In this document: one piece after another, positions 18,833-27,240 of the stretch
How the letters are laid out: the number at the start of each line of letters is the position of its first letter
How positions within the stretch are numbered: the stretch's first letter is position 1
From: CAZTHM01 sp041946825
Lineage (GTDB): Bacteria > Acidobacteriota > Terriglobia > UBA7540
NCBI GenBank assembly: GCA_041946825.1
Contig: JBHGBD010000023.1
Location: 9,835-73,834 of the forward strand
DNA length: 64,000 nucleotides
Reading direction: 5' to 3'
Made by a program: the position numbers and the translations under genes
The notes under the pieces: model-generated
Told to the model about the DNA's origin: nothing
The model's database searches: none
The model's input: the letters and a program-made list of their open reading frames with translations, nothing else

Positions 18833-19279
18833 TTATGCCGCCTCGGCCTGAGGTTCGGAACAGATCATCGGAATGACTTCGAAGGTGGACTCGATGCGAG
18901 CGGTCTTGGAAATCATCGCACCCACTGAGCAGTACTTCGCCTCAGAGAGGTGGATGGCGGCCTTGACGGCCTCGGGATCAATCTGTCCCCGCAGGATGTG
19001 CTTGATTTCAACCCGGGTGAAGTAGTTGGGCGGCTCTTCGCGCTGCTCGGCGCGCAGTTCGATTTCGTAGCCGGTTACCTGCTGGCGCTTTTTGCGCAGA
19101 ATGCTTATAACATCGAAGGCCGTACAACCGCCCAGCGCCAACAGCGCAAATTCAATCGGCTTGGGGCCGGTGTGACCGTCGGCGTCGTCCATCACGACGG
19201 TGTGCCCCGAACCCGATTCCGCGACGAACTGGCGGCCTGTTCCCTGGAGGCTGGTTAACCTGAGTTTACCCTGTAACAT
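18833..19279 (-). CDS. OsmC/Ohr-family peroxide-reductase-like protein
   Basis: The 148-residue protein is of OsmC type. The two reactive cysteines expected of the family are visible: Cys52 in LGGCTAFD and Cys117 in KYCSVG. Family members reduce organic peroxides or other small oxidants with thiol chemistry in the cytoplasm. ATG 19279 has a GAGGGA-type ribosome site; an upstream in-frame start is less likely. It is the first gene of the minus-strand efflux run, abutting tolC with no gap, which ties redox detoxification to export. The promoter should lie between 19280 and 19509, a region shared with the divergent permease gene. Confidence 0.88.
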   Translation of the reverse strand: MLQGKLRLTSLQGTGRQFVAESGSGHTVVMDDADGHTGPKPIEFALLALGGCTAFDVISILRKKRQQVTGYEIELRAEQREEPPNYFTRVEIKHILRGQIDPEAVKAAIHLSEAKYCSVGAMISKTARIESTFEVIPMICSEPQAEAA

Positions 19280-19509
19280 CCTGTCCCTCGCTTTCGTCCC
19301 CGCGACTCTGCTCTCTCGAAGCGCGGGTGTTGGATTTGTCCTCACCGCTTGAACCGGTCAGCATGTCCCGTTCCTCTAACGCATAAATGCAAATTGCGGC
19401 AAAAGGTGACAGGGAATTTCGGACGTAACTGAGTCTTTTTGTCACAGAGACCACACAATCTCGCCACAGCCTGTCTTCCACAAGGTTTTGCGTGTAACCT
19501 ACTCACCGT

Positions 19510-20895
19510 ATGGAGAACGCACCGTTAACTGACAAAGTGCCGCGACCGCCCAACTCGGACAATTTGACTGCGCCAACCGGACTCTCACGCCAACTTGGCC
19601 TGGGGTCAGCCATCGCGACCGTTGCGGGCGAATCGATCGCGGTGGGGATTTTTTTGACCCCTGCGGGAATGGCCCGTTCGCTCGGCTCGCCTTTCTGGCT
19701 GCTCTTGGTCTGGCTGGCGATGGGTGCCATGGCGCTGAGCGGGGCGCTCTGCTACGGCGAACTCGCCGCGCGTTATCCAGCCGCGGGCGGAGGCTACGTC
19801 TACCTGCGCGAGGCGTATGGCTCGCGGCTCGCCTTCCTGTACGGCTGGATGTCATTCCTGGTATTGGATCCCGGAGTGACGGCGGCGTTGGCCGTAGGAA
19901 TGGCGAGTTATGTTGGCTATGTCGTTGGGCTTTCCCCCGCGAGCGCCAAGCTTACTGCGATTCTCACCATCGTGATTGTGGCGATGCTGAACATTCGCCA
20001 TACACGCCTAGGCGCAGGTTTTCTCCGTTACATGACTGTGCTCAAGCTGGGAGTGCTGGGGCTGCTGGCCATTTGGGCGCTGACCAAAGGTGCGGGCGAC
20101 TGGAGTAACTTCTCACCGTTCGTACCGCGACGGCCGGGCCCCGAGCCGTTGCTCATGGCGCTGGCAGGAGGTTATGTCGCGGCCTTTTTCACTTTCGGTG
20201 GCTGGTGGGACGTCAGCAAGATTGCGGGCGAGATCCGCGACCCGAAGCGCACCCTGCCGCGCGCGCTGGCACTAGGAGTACTGCTCGTGACGGCCGTCTA
20301 TGTTCTGATGAGTGCCGTGTTCGTTTACGTAGTGCCCCTGGGCCAGATTACCTCGGATGAGACTTTCGTAGCGCAGGCTGGCGAGCGGGTGTTTGGCTCG
20401 GCGGGCGGTCACCTCTTGGCCATGATGGTCGTGGTATGCGTCCTGGGAAGTCTGGCTGCGGCGGTCATGACCGCGCCGCGAGTCTACTACGCAATGGCCT
20501 GCGACGGCCTGTTCTTCACGGGCGTCTCAGCCCTGCACCCGCGCTTTGGAACACCAGCGCGGGCCATCGGGCTTCACGCTCTGGTAGCCAGTTTGATCGT
20601 GGCGGCGGGGACTTTCAGTCAAATCATCGCCTACTTCGTTTTTGTCGCGGTGATCTTCATCGGACTTACGGTCGCAGGGCTGTTCAGGCTGAAAGCGCCC
20701 AATCCGGGAGAACGCTCGTTCGGATTTCCCTGGACAGCGGTTGTATTCTTGGCCCTGATCGTTCTGCTTCTCGTGCTCCTAGCGATGAGCAACCCCAAGC
20801 AAGCCTTCCTCGGCGTTTGCGTCGTGGCGCTGGGGCTCCCCTTCCACCGCCTGCTGCACTCCCAGTCCGAGCCGTCGCCCGGAGCCAGCCGTTGA
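19510..20895 (+). CDS. APC-superfamily amino-acid permease
   Basis: The 461-residue integral membrane protein has about 12 helices. The helix 1 signature of APC transporters is present (SAIATVAGESIAVGIFLTPAGMARSLGSP in outline), followed by YGELAARYPAAGGGYVYL and the FFTFGGWWDVSKIAGEIRDPKRTLPRAL loop seen in LAT/YfnA-type permeases. Substrate specificity cannot be read. It is transcribed divergently from osmC, and its end is 10 nt from the convergent cytochrome gene. Confidence 0.87.
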   Translation: MENAPLTDKVPRPPNSDNLTAPTGLSRQLGLGSAIATVAGESIAVGIFLTPAGMARSLGSPFWLLLVWLAMGAMALSGALCYGELAARYPAAGGGYVYLREAYGSRLAFLYGWMSFLVLDPGVTAALAVGMASYVGYVVGLSPASAKLTAILTIVIVAMLNIRHTRLGAGFLRYMTVLKLGVLGLLAIWALTKGAGDWSNFSPFVPRRPGPEPLLMALAGGYVAAFFTFGGWWDVSKIAGEIRDPKRTLPRALALGVLLVTAVYVLMSAVFVYVVPLGQITSDETFVAQAGERVFGSAGGHLLAMMVVVCVLGSLAAAVMTAPRVYYAMACDGLFFTGVSALHPRFGTPARAIGLHALVASLIVAAGTFSQIIAYFVFVAVIFIGLTVAGLFRLKAPNPGERSFGFPWTAVVFLALIVLLLVLLAMSNPKQAFLGVCVVALGLPFHRLLHSQSEPSPGASR

Positions 20896-20905
20896 CCGCG
20901 CATGT

Positions 20906-22213
20906 TCACTGTCTGTACCGGTCTTTGTAGAATTCCAAAACCTTGTTCTGATCTTCGGGCTTCAGCCCGGATTTCCAGCGGTGCCAATCCTGGGCGAGCG
21001 CCGTTTTTGAGATCCCGGGCTCCACGTGATCGGCCTCGGGAAGAAATTCGTTGTAGAAGTGCTTGGCGACTTCATAGAAGCCATGCCACTGTGTGAAATC
21101 CGGGCCCATCATGGCGGTGCCCATGCGCGCGCGCCGGCCCTCGTGATGCCACAACTCGTAGTATGTCCATTCCAGTTTCTCGTCGAAAGGTGTGGCGGTC
21201 AGCTTGCCGTCGGCATGCAGCTTGTCGACGACGGCCTTGGCAGGCTTGGCGAACTTTTCATTGTACAGATCCACAGTCAGATCGTATTGTTTGTAGAAGT
21301 TAGCGACCCATCCGGTAGCGTGGCAATTCGAGCAGACATCCTGCATTGCAGCGCGCTTCTTCTCCCAGTCCTCCTGGCGAATGGAAATCGCCGGTCGCAG
21401 TGTCCAACTGATGCGCAGGCCGACATCATGGGTGCGCGTCTGATTAACCGTCGCGCTCATGTGGCAAGTAGCGCAGGTCGGCGCCGAGTAGTAGTCCTTA
21501 CCCACAATCCACGTCCGCGACTCCAAGTTCATTTTGACGAGGTTGGCGCGGAACTGGATCCCGTGCTTGGACTCGGCGTAGATTTCGGCCTGGGGATGGT
21601 CGGGGCCCATATGGCACTTGCCGCAATTCTCCGGATGCCGAGCCTGGGATGAGGAGAAGGAATGGCGCCCGTGGCAAGCGGCGCAAGACCCCTTTGAGCC
21701 GTCGGGATTAATGCGCCCGATACCACTATTCGGCCAGGTGGCAGGATCGAATTTCCCTTCGCCGAGGTGCGCGACGGTGCTCCCATGGCACTGCATGCAC
21801 CCGTTAATCGCAGCGGGACTACCCTCTACGACTTCCCCCAGAATGTTGTCAAGAGATCCGATGAACCTGGCGGCGTCGGCATGATGGCTGGCCTCGAACT
21901 CCTTAACCTCCGGCTCGTGGCAACGCCCGCAGTAGTTGGGAGTCACGATCACGGCGATCTTCCTGCCGTAATGGTCGAACGTCGCGGGATCGCTCGCGTT
22001 AGCCTTGTGGCACGAGTAGCAATCGACCTTGGCCTCGGCGTGGCGGCTCCCCTGCCACTGCTCGACAATTCCCGGCGTGGTGGACTCATGACACTCCAGG
22101 CATTCTTTGGCCTCGGCGGAAACCTTATCGTCTGCCTTGACAGTATCCCACGCGACAGAAATAAGCCCAGAGAGCAAGCTGACCAAGATGAGGAGCTTTC
22201 TAGAAAGACACAT
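20906..22213 (-). CDS. Periplasmic octaheme c-type cytochrome, hydroxylamine oxidoreductase-like
   Basis: The 435-residue protein has a signal peptide (residues 1-27) and eight CxxCH haem-attachment motifs, at about Cys38, 65, 95, 139, 177, 197, 247 and 294, with additional histidines (HHADAA, SRHAEA, ESKHGI) able to serve as distal ligands. Spacing and the C-terminal FTQWHGFYEVAKHFY helix fit the HAO-like octaheme family, whose members oxidise hydroxylamine or hydrazine or reduce nitrite or hydroxylamine. No membrane quinol dehydrogenase or NrfH partner is adjacent. ATG 22213 is preceded by GGAGGT at ideal spacing; the open frame upstream (to 22411) is non-coding. It is divergent from the ECF sigma gene at 22486. 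Confidence 0.9.
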   Translation of the reverse strand: MCLSRKLLILVSLLSGLISVAWDTVKADDKVSAEAKECLECHESTTPGIVEQWQGSRHAEAKVDCYSCHKANASDPATFDHYGRKIAVIVTPNYCGRCHEPEVKEFEASHHADAARFIGSLDNILGEVVEGSPAAINGCMQCHGSTVAHLGEGKFDPATWPNSGIGRINPDGSKGSCAACHGRHSFSSSQARHPENCGKCHMGPDHPQAEIYAESKHGIQFRANLVKMNLESRTWIVGKDYYSAPTCATCHMSATVNQTRTHDVGLRISWTLRPAISIRQEDWEKKRAAMQDVCSNCHATGWVANFYKQYDLTVDLYNEKFAKPAKAVVDKLHADGKLTATPFDEKLEWTYYELWHHEGRRARMGTAMMGPDFTQWHGFYEVAKHFYNEFLPEADHVEPGISKTALAQDWHRWKSGLKPEDQNKVLEFYKDRYRQ

Positions 22214-22434
22214 TGTGGACCTCCACAGAAGAGCTTCGCTACCGCACTGGGGCGCGATCAGGAGATATGACAGTGAGTCGCACGATGCCTTTGGGGAACC
22301 GCGCGCGGACGTCTGCGAGGGACGCTTCGTGAGGGGCTGCAGCCAAAACACCACACGGCAGCCGGCAGGCATTCTAAACCAGGATGGATTCGGGCACATG
22401 ACCTTTGTCACGGGCCCGAGCTTACCTTCCGTGC

Positions 22435-22440
22435 TAGTAT
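22435..22440 (+). promoter_or_regulatory. Extended -10 promoter element upstream of the ECF sigma gene
   Basis: TAGTAT is preceded by GTGC, giving an extended -10 (TGn-TAnnnT). There is no good -35 hexamer. The same GTGCTAG context recurs upstream of gcvT and smc. It lies about 46 nt before the GTG start of the sigma gene. Confidence 0.35.
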
Positions 22441-22485
22441 CAAAGAGAGGACAATTCGAAACGAGCCTTTGGAGAAAACGACCTC

Positions 22486-23115
22486 GTGAACGCCCAAGTT
22501 GAACAGGCGCTCGAAATTCTTAAGACGGGAAAACCGCAGGCCGTAGAGCAAGCCATCGAATCGCTGCAATCGGCGGTTTACGCGTTTGGGATGAAAGTGT
22601 GCGGGCACCCCGAAGACGCGGAAGACACGACTCAGGAGACGCTCATTCGCCTGGCGAGATCACTCAAGGATTTTCCGGATGCGCGCGCCCTGGCGGTGTG
22701 GCTTTACAAAGTGGCCAAGAGCCAGTGCTTGATGAGCCGGCGCAAAAGCAAGTTCGCCCCGGCCGAAATGCTTTCGCTCGAAGCGCTGATGCCGGAGCGG
22801 ATTGCCAAGGGCCCCGGGGCGCTGATGTCCTGGTCGATCACGCCGGAAGAATTGGTGCTTCGCAAGGAATCGCGCGAGCGATTGGAAAGGGCTATCCTGG
22901 CGCTCCCCAGGCATTATCGCCTGGTGTTGATTTTGCGTGACATGGAACAGCTCGATACGAAAGAAGTCGCCGAGGTGCTGGAAATTTCCGAGGAAACGGT
23001 CAAGATGCGCCTGCACCGAGCGCGGGTTTTTGTGCGAAACGAGGTGGAGAAAAGCCTCGGCAAGCAGGCCCATCCGGCGGCGACGCGTAGCGCCACCCTT
23101 CAGGGCGGCAACTGA
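22486..23115 (+). CDS. ECF-type RNA polymerase sigma factor
   Basis: The 209-residue protein has region 2 (HPEDAEDTTQETLIRLARSL, core and -10 binding) and region 4 (LPRHYRLVLILRDMEQLDTKEVAEVL, then a helix-turn-helix with SEETVKMRLHRAR), the two-domain layout of ECF sigma factors. The start is GTG 22486, with GGAG 11 nt upstream. It is followed 12 nt later by a zinc-finger anti-sigma gene, so activity is presumably released by a signal acting on that partner. Targets are unknown; the divergent octaheme cytochrome is one candidate by position only. Confidence 0.9.
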   Translation: MNAQVEQALEILKTGKPQAVEQAIESLQSAVYAFGMKVCGHPEDAEDTTQETLIRLARSLKDFPDARALAVWLYKVAKSQCLMSRRKSKFAPAEMLSLEALMPERIAKGPGALMSWSITPEELVLRKESRERLERAILALPRHYRLVLILRDMEQLDTKEVAEVLEISEETVKMRLHRARVFVRNEVEKSLGKQAHPAATRSATLQGGN

Positions 23116-23119
23116 ACAT

Positions 23120-23136
23120 GCCGGCTGATGGCCGGC
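23120..23136 (+). promoter_or_regulatory. GCCGGC hairpin across the anti-sigma start region
   Basis: GCCGGC at 23120-23125 pairs with GCCGGC at 23131-23136 around a 5-nt loop that contains the first possible ATG (23128) of the anti-sigma gene. It could restrain translation of that gene, or it could be a chance palindrome. Confidence 0.35.
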
Positions 23137-23385
23137 CCCATAGCCATGCGCGACTCACGCTGTAGACGAATCTTCTCAGCGCTTTCGGAGTACCTCGACG
23201 GCGGTCTGCGCGCCAGAAACTGCAAGGAACTCGAGCGCCATCTCGCCGGCTGCAAACCCTGCCTCGCCTATCTCGACACACTCAAAACCACCATTCGGGC
23301 CTGTCGCGCTTATCGCGTGAAGAAAGTCCCCAAGCCTTCGGCGCAAGTTCGCCGCGCGCTAATCGAAGCTGCCACAAAGCGCTAG
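23128..23385 (+). CDS. Small zinc-finger (zf-HC2) anti-sigma factor
   Basis: The protein has 85 residues and an N-terminal anti-sigma zinc-finger signature, H-x3-C-x2-C (ERHLAGCKPC, His39-Cys43-Cys46), after the typical LSEYLDGGL helix. There is no transmembrane segment, so it is a soluble, probably redox- or metal-responsive anti-sigma of the ZAS group that sequesters the upstream ECF factor. A second ATG at 23146 (MRDSRC) is an equally plausible start; neither has a clear ribosome-binding site. It is convergent with mlaD, 21 nt away. Confidence 0.8.
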   Translation: MAGPIAMRDSRCRRIFSALSEYLDGGLRARNCKELERHLAGCKPCLAYLDTLKTTIRACRAYRVKKVPKPSAQVRRALIEAATKR

Positions 23386-23406
23386 CAGAACTCGCCACAC
23401 CAAGGC

Positions 23407-24390
23407 TCACTTCCCGATGGGCGGCTCGCGGTCTTTCTGTGTCTTGACGCGAATCAGGCTGTAGGGCTGACGCTTGACGAGGTCGGTGAACTCTTTCAAG
23501 TTCTGGCTCGTGGCGCGGAGGTTTTCGAGCGTCTCGTCCAAGTTGGCGCGGTTGTTGTCGAGCGTATCCTGAAGATTGCCCATCAGGGCCTGCGCCTCAA
23601 TCAGCGCGGCCCGGAGGCGTATCAGGGACTCGTGGATTTCCTTGCGGTTCTCGTCGATCGTCCCATTTAGATTTGTCGCGAGCTTCTTGGTTTCGGTAAT
23701 GGTCTGGTTGGCGTTATCGAGCGTAGGATCGAGTTTGGCAGTGACCTTGTCGATGTTGGCGAGCGAAGACTTCAGGGTTCCACGATTTTCGGCCAGCATC
23801 GCGTCCACGTTGGCAAGCGCTGCCTGCAGGTGCTGGCGATTCTCCGGGCCCACGACCGTATTCAAATTCGTGATGAGTTTGTCAGCGTTGTCGGCGAGAG
23901 CCACGAATTTCTGGTCGAGGTCACCTACCAATTTGTTGGCATTCACGGTGATGTTGTTGACGTTATTGAAGACATCGGCGAGCTGCACGATTTCCGCTGC
24001 CGGAATCTCGCTTCCCGGCTTCAGCGGCTCCGCGTCGCGCGTCCCCGGCGAGATCTCGACATAATTCTCCCCCAGGAATCCCAATGTCGAGATCTTGGCT
24101 CGTGAATTGGCACGCACCGGGGTCTTCGGATCTAGGGACAATCGCACACGAATCCGGGTGGAATCATTGCGATCGATTTCGGCCGCTTGGACCGTGCCGA
24201 CCTTGAGCCCGCCAAAGCGCACGAAGGCTCCGGGCTCGAGGCCGCCGGCGAATTTGAAATAGGTTGTGTACGTCACCCGCTTTTTTTGCAGCAAATTCAC
24301 GCCGCCGACAAAGATCAGCGCGGTGAGGACCAGAACAATGGTGACAACGATGAGCGCACCGGCTTTGATTTCTTCTTCGCGTTTTGCCAT
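23407..24390 (-). CDS. mlaD: MlaD-type MCE-domain phospholipid-transport protein
   Basis: The 327-residue protein has one N-terminal transmembrane anchor (about 10-32), then an MCE domain (about 38-120, with GGLEPGAFVRFGGLKVG and TLGFLGENYVEI), then a long helical region (about 145-320) of Asn/Leu-rich heptads. It should form the periplasmic lipid tunnel of the Mla system, anchored to the MlaE-MlaF ABC complex encoded immediately upstream. It is longer than E. coli MlaD (about 180 residues), as is common where the helical tail extends the channel. No mlaC or mlaA is present nearby. Confidence 0.88.
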   Translation of the reverse strand: MAKREEEIKAGALIVVTIVLVLTALIFVGGVNLLQKKRVTYTTYFKFAGGLEPGAFVRFGGLKVGTVQAAEIDRNDSTRIRVRLSLDPKTPVRANSRAKISTLGFLGENYVEISPGTRDAEPLKPGSEIPAAEIVQLADVFNNVNNITVNANKLVGDLDQKFVALADNADKLITNLNTVVGPENRQHLQAALANVDAMLAENRGTLKSSLANIDKVTAKLDPTLDNANQTITETKKLATNLNGTIDENRKEIHESLIRLRAALIEAQALMGNLQDTLDNNRANLDETLENLRATSQNLKEFTDLVKRQPYSLIRVKTQKDREPPIGK

Positions 24391-24460
24391 GGTCCCGTTC
24401 CTCGCTTGACAAATCAGATTCGAATTTAAACCGCTCGTCGCAGGCCGGCGCCAGAGCGCA

Positions 24461-25273
24461 CTAGAACACGCCCGATGAGCGCGTCAGCGAATGCAGATAA
24501 GCCTTCATATCTCGTGTTTCATCCTCGGGAATACGATTCAGAAACTGCATTACACGGGGATGCTGGCTGGTACGAATCTCTTCGGGGGTCCCGGTGGCAA
24601 TCACCTCCCCGCCGTCCATCACCGTAATGCGATCCGCAATCATGAAGGCGCTGGCCATTTCGTGCGTCACGACGACAATCGTCATCCTAAAAGCCAGCTT
24701 CAGCTTCAGGATCAGGCTGTCGATCCCTGCGGCCGTGATGGGGTCGAGCCCGGCAGAGGGCTCGTCAAAGAGCAGGATTTCCGGGTCCATCGCCAGGGCG
24801 CGCGCCAGGCCGGCGCGCTTTCTCATGCCGCCGCTCAACTGCGCGGGCATGAATTTCTCGACCCCGCTCAGGCCCACCAGGTCAAGCTTGATGCGGGTCA
24901 TGATGCGGATCGTCGTCTCTTCCAATTGCGTCAGCTCGCGCAGGGGCAGCGAGACATTCTCCGCGATGGTCATCGAGTTGAACAGCGCTGCGCTTTGGAA
25001 GAGCATTCCCATCTTGCGCCGGACCTGGTTGAACTTCTCCTCGGGCATGTGGCAGGCATCTTCGCCCTTGATGAAGACATGTCCCGATTTGGGAATCTCC
25101 AGCCGAACGATGTGGCGCAGCAACGTTGACTTGCCCGTGCCGCTTCCGCCCAGGATGACCATCGTCTCGCCCGGCATGATGTCCATGTTGATATGGTTCA
25201 GGATGAGGCGATCGTCGTAATGTGTTACGAGGTCACGCACGCTGATCATCGGGCCGCTGTATTGTTCCGCCAT
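24461..25273 (-). CDS. mlaF: MlaF-type ABC transporter ATP-binding protein
   Basis: The 270-residue ATPase has Walker A GGSGTGKST (42-50), signature LSGGM (146-150), Walker B ILLFDEP (166-172) and the switch His in VVTHEM. RKMGMLFQSAALFNSMT and the SGGMRKRAGLARAL stretch are typical of the Mla/Ttg2A subgroup. It powers lipid movement through MlaE and MlaD. Its start overlaps the mlaE stop by one base (TGATG), so the two are coupled. Confidence 0.92.
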   Translation of the reverse strand: MAEQYSGPMISVRDLVTHYDDRLILNHINMDIMPGETMVILGGSGTGKSTLLRHIVRLEIPKSGHVFIKGEDACHMPEEKFNQVRRKMGMLFQSAALFNSMTIAENVSLPLRELTQLEETTIRIMTRIKLDLVGLSGVEKFMPAQLSGGMRKRAGLARALAMDPEILLFDEPSAGLDPITAAGIDSLILKLKLAFRMTIVVVTHEMASAFMIADRITVMDGGEVIATGTPEEIRTSQHPRVMQFLNRIPEDETRDMKAYLHSLTRSSGVF

Positions 25274-26127
25274 CAGGAACCCGTGTAATAGAAGATTGCG
25301 GTGAAAACGAGGTCCGCCACAATCACCAGGAAAATCGAAACAACAACCGAAGCCGTCGTGGCCTTGCCCACGCCTTCGGCGCCGCCACTTACCGAAAAGC
25401 CTTCGTGGCAGCCGACAGTTGTGATGACAAGCCCGAAGACGATGCTCTTGACGAGCCCCGTCGAAATGTCGCGCATCACCAGGGCGTCGCGTGTGGCGGT
25501 GAGATACAGCGAAATGGTTTGATCCAGTTGAACGACGCCGAAGACCCCGCCGCCCAGAATTCCCGCCACATCGGCAAGCGTCGTCAGGCAGGGCAGCATG
25601 ATGATCATCGCCAGGTATTTGGGAACGACAAGATACTTGATGCTGTTAAGCCCCATGACCTCAAGGGCATCGATTTCTTCCGACACCTTCATGGTGCCTA
25701 GCTCGGCGGCGAAAGCCGAACCCGAGCGCCCCGCTACGATGATGGCGGTCATGAGCGGCCCCAGCTCGCGCGTCATCGAGACACCGACCAGCGCGGCGAC
25801 AAAATAGCTCGCGCCCAGCTTCTGCAGTTGGTAGGCACCCTGAAACGCCAGGACCATGCCAACGAAGAATGATATCAACGCCACAATGGGGAGGGCGTTG
25901 AAGCCTGCCAGGACCATCTGGTGGACGGCGCTTCCCCACTTCAGTCCCCGCCCCTTGAATGGCGCGACAAATGTCCAATAGGCGGTTTTCGCGGAAAGCG
26001 CGTAGAGGCCGCTCAGGTACCGAAGCAGCCCGAAGGTGTTGCGGCCGATGAACGCCAGGACGCCCGTCATGGCTGAAGCTGGAGTGGACTCAGAGTTCGT
26101 TTCCAGAGAATTCGTAATGGCTTTCAA
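25273..26127 (-). CDS. mlaE: MlaE-type ABC transporter permease
   Basis: The 284-residue membrane protein of the MlaE/YrbE family shows the ALVGVSMTRELGPLMTAIIVAGRSGSAFAAELGTMKV-type core, the hallmark EIDALEVMGLN motif, and about five to six helices. It forms the inner-membrane core of the lipid transporter with MlaF and MlaD. The longest frame begins with TTG at 26127; an ATG 19 codons in (26070) is an alternative start. It lies 129 nt downstream of the STAS gene on the same strand. Confidence 0.9.
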   Translation of the reverse strand: MKAITNSLETNSESTPASAMTGVLAFIGRNTFGLLRYLSGLYALSAKTAYWTFVAPFKGRGLKWGSAVHQMVLAGFNALPIVALISFFVGMVLAFQGAYQLQKLGASYFVAALVGVSMTRELGPLMTAIIVAGRSGSAFAAELGTMKVSEEIDALEVMGLNSIKYLVVPKYLAMIIMLPCLTTLADVAGILGGGVFGVVQLDQTISLYLTATRDALVMRDISTGLVKSIVFGLVITTVGCHEGFSVSGGAEGVGKATTASVVVSIFLVIVADLVFTAIFYYTGS

Positions 26128-26256
26128 TCTGACCCCGCTCTGAACGGGACCGAGGCCACCGGTCGGGACCTCGAAGAATCACGGCAGTGTTCGGTGAAAG
26201 AGAACCGCGGATCCTTCTGCTGCCCCAAGCGGCATCAGGATGACATGCCCAAAGTG

Positions 26257-26616
26257 CTAGATTCCACCGAAGGGCTGGGTGGTCGTTATCTTATCCAGCG
26301 CTTCCTGCTCATTCTCGAAAATCGGGAAAACCCGGTTCAGTCGTGCCAGCTCCAGCACGGAGCGCGCGTTATTGCGCAGGCCAAACAACCCGAACCGCGT
26401 CTTGGTCCGCTGGGAGAGCTGCAGCCCCTCCACTAACGTAGCGATTCCCGAGCTGTCGATGTAGCTCACACCGGTCATGTTGACAAGGACATCCGCCGCG
26501 CCGGCGCGCATCTCCTTCAGCAAAGCCTCGCGCAGGCTGGGCGAGGAGTAGAGATCCACCTCACCCGTGCAGTCGATGATCGTCGCCTTGTCGGCGTTCC
26601 TAACTTGAACCTTCAT
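26257..26616 (-). CDS. STAS-domain anti-sigma-factor antagonist
   Basis: The 119-residue single STAS domain belongs to the SpoIIAA/RsbV type. VSYIDSSGIATLVEG contains the serine (Ser55 or Ser56) phosphorylated by RsbW-like kinases. ATG 26616 is preferred to a GTG four codons upstream because an AAAGGG site lies at better distance. It overlaps the upstream kinase gene by 17 nt. The next genes are mlaE-mlaF-mlaD; in enterobacterial Mla operons a STAS protein (MlaB) binds MlaF, so this protein could serve the transporter, a partner switch, or both. Confidence 0.85.
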   Translation of the reverse strand: MKVQVRNADKATIIDCTGEVDLYSSPSLREALLKEMRAGAADVLVNMTGVSYIDSSGIATLVEGLQLSQRTKTRFGLFGLRNNARSVLELARLNRVFPIFENEQEALDKITTTQPFGGI

Positions 26617-27028
26617 CCTGGATCGCACCCTTTCGGGGCAAGAACTTCACCAGCTTCAGCCGATTGCCGGAGTGGAGATCGTCATCAAAGCTGACTTGGT
26701 CCATGAAGCATTTGATGAAAAAGGTCCCCAACCCCCCGGGCCGAACCTCGTCCACGGAGCGCGGCCGGAGCACCTCAGGCGAAACCTTCGGTCCCGCGTC
26801 CACCAGGGCAAACTCAATGCGGTCGGGGAAGGATTCAATCTCCAACGCCAGCAACGCATCGTGCCGGTTGCCGTAGGCGTGCCGGATGACATTGCTGGCC
26901 GCCTCGTCAACAGCCATGGCCATGCAATCCGACTCCTCCGCAGTGAAGCCTGTAGCCTGAGCGCAGCATCTTACCACACCCCGCAGTATATTCAGGAGCT
27001 TGGGGTCACTGCTAAGAACCAAGCGCAT
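26600..27028 (-). CDS. RsbW-like serine kinase / anti-sigma ATPase
   Basis: The 142-residue GHKL (HATPase_c) protein has N-box DEAASNVIRHAYG (Asn46) and a glycine-rich box RPGGLGTFFIKCFMD, typical of RsbW/SpoIIAB-type serine kinases. Such proteins bind a sigma factor or effector and phosphorylate the STAS partner encoded immediately downstream. No PP2C phosphatase or cognate sigma B-type gene is nearby, so the partner-switch output is unknown. Confidence 0.85.
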   Translation of the reverse strand: MRLVLSSDPKLLNILRGVVRCCAQATGFTAEESDCMAMAVDEAASNVIRHAYGNRHDALLALEIESFPDRIEFALVDAGPKVSPEVLRPRSVDEVRPGGLGTFFIKCFMDQVSFDDDLHSGNRLKLVKFLPRKGAIQDEGSS

Positions 27029-27089
27029 GTGTCCAGTGGATCGTCCATGTGGCCGACCGGCACCACAGAAGTGCTGACAGCAAGTTATA

Positions 27090-27104
27090 CTTGGTCATGC
27101 CAAG
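27090..27104. promoter_or_regulatory. Inverted repeat CTTGG-N5-CCAAG upstream of the rsbW-like gene
   Basis: A perfect 5+5 bp dyad lies 62 nt upstream of the kinase start. It adjoins a TATAAC box on the minus strand, so it could be an operator over the promoter of the partner-switch/mla genes. It is short and may be coincidental. Confidence 0.3.
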
Positions 27105-27240
27105 CCCGGGAGTATCGGCGTCCTCACGTCGATAGTACAAGCAGCAGGGGAGGAAATCAATCTTTCTGAAGGGTAAAGCGCGGCCGGGGGGTTTCTTCCC
27201 CGTCAATCTCGCCTCACCACTCGACGGCGGCAGCTCGCTG

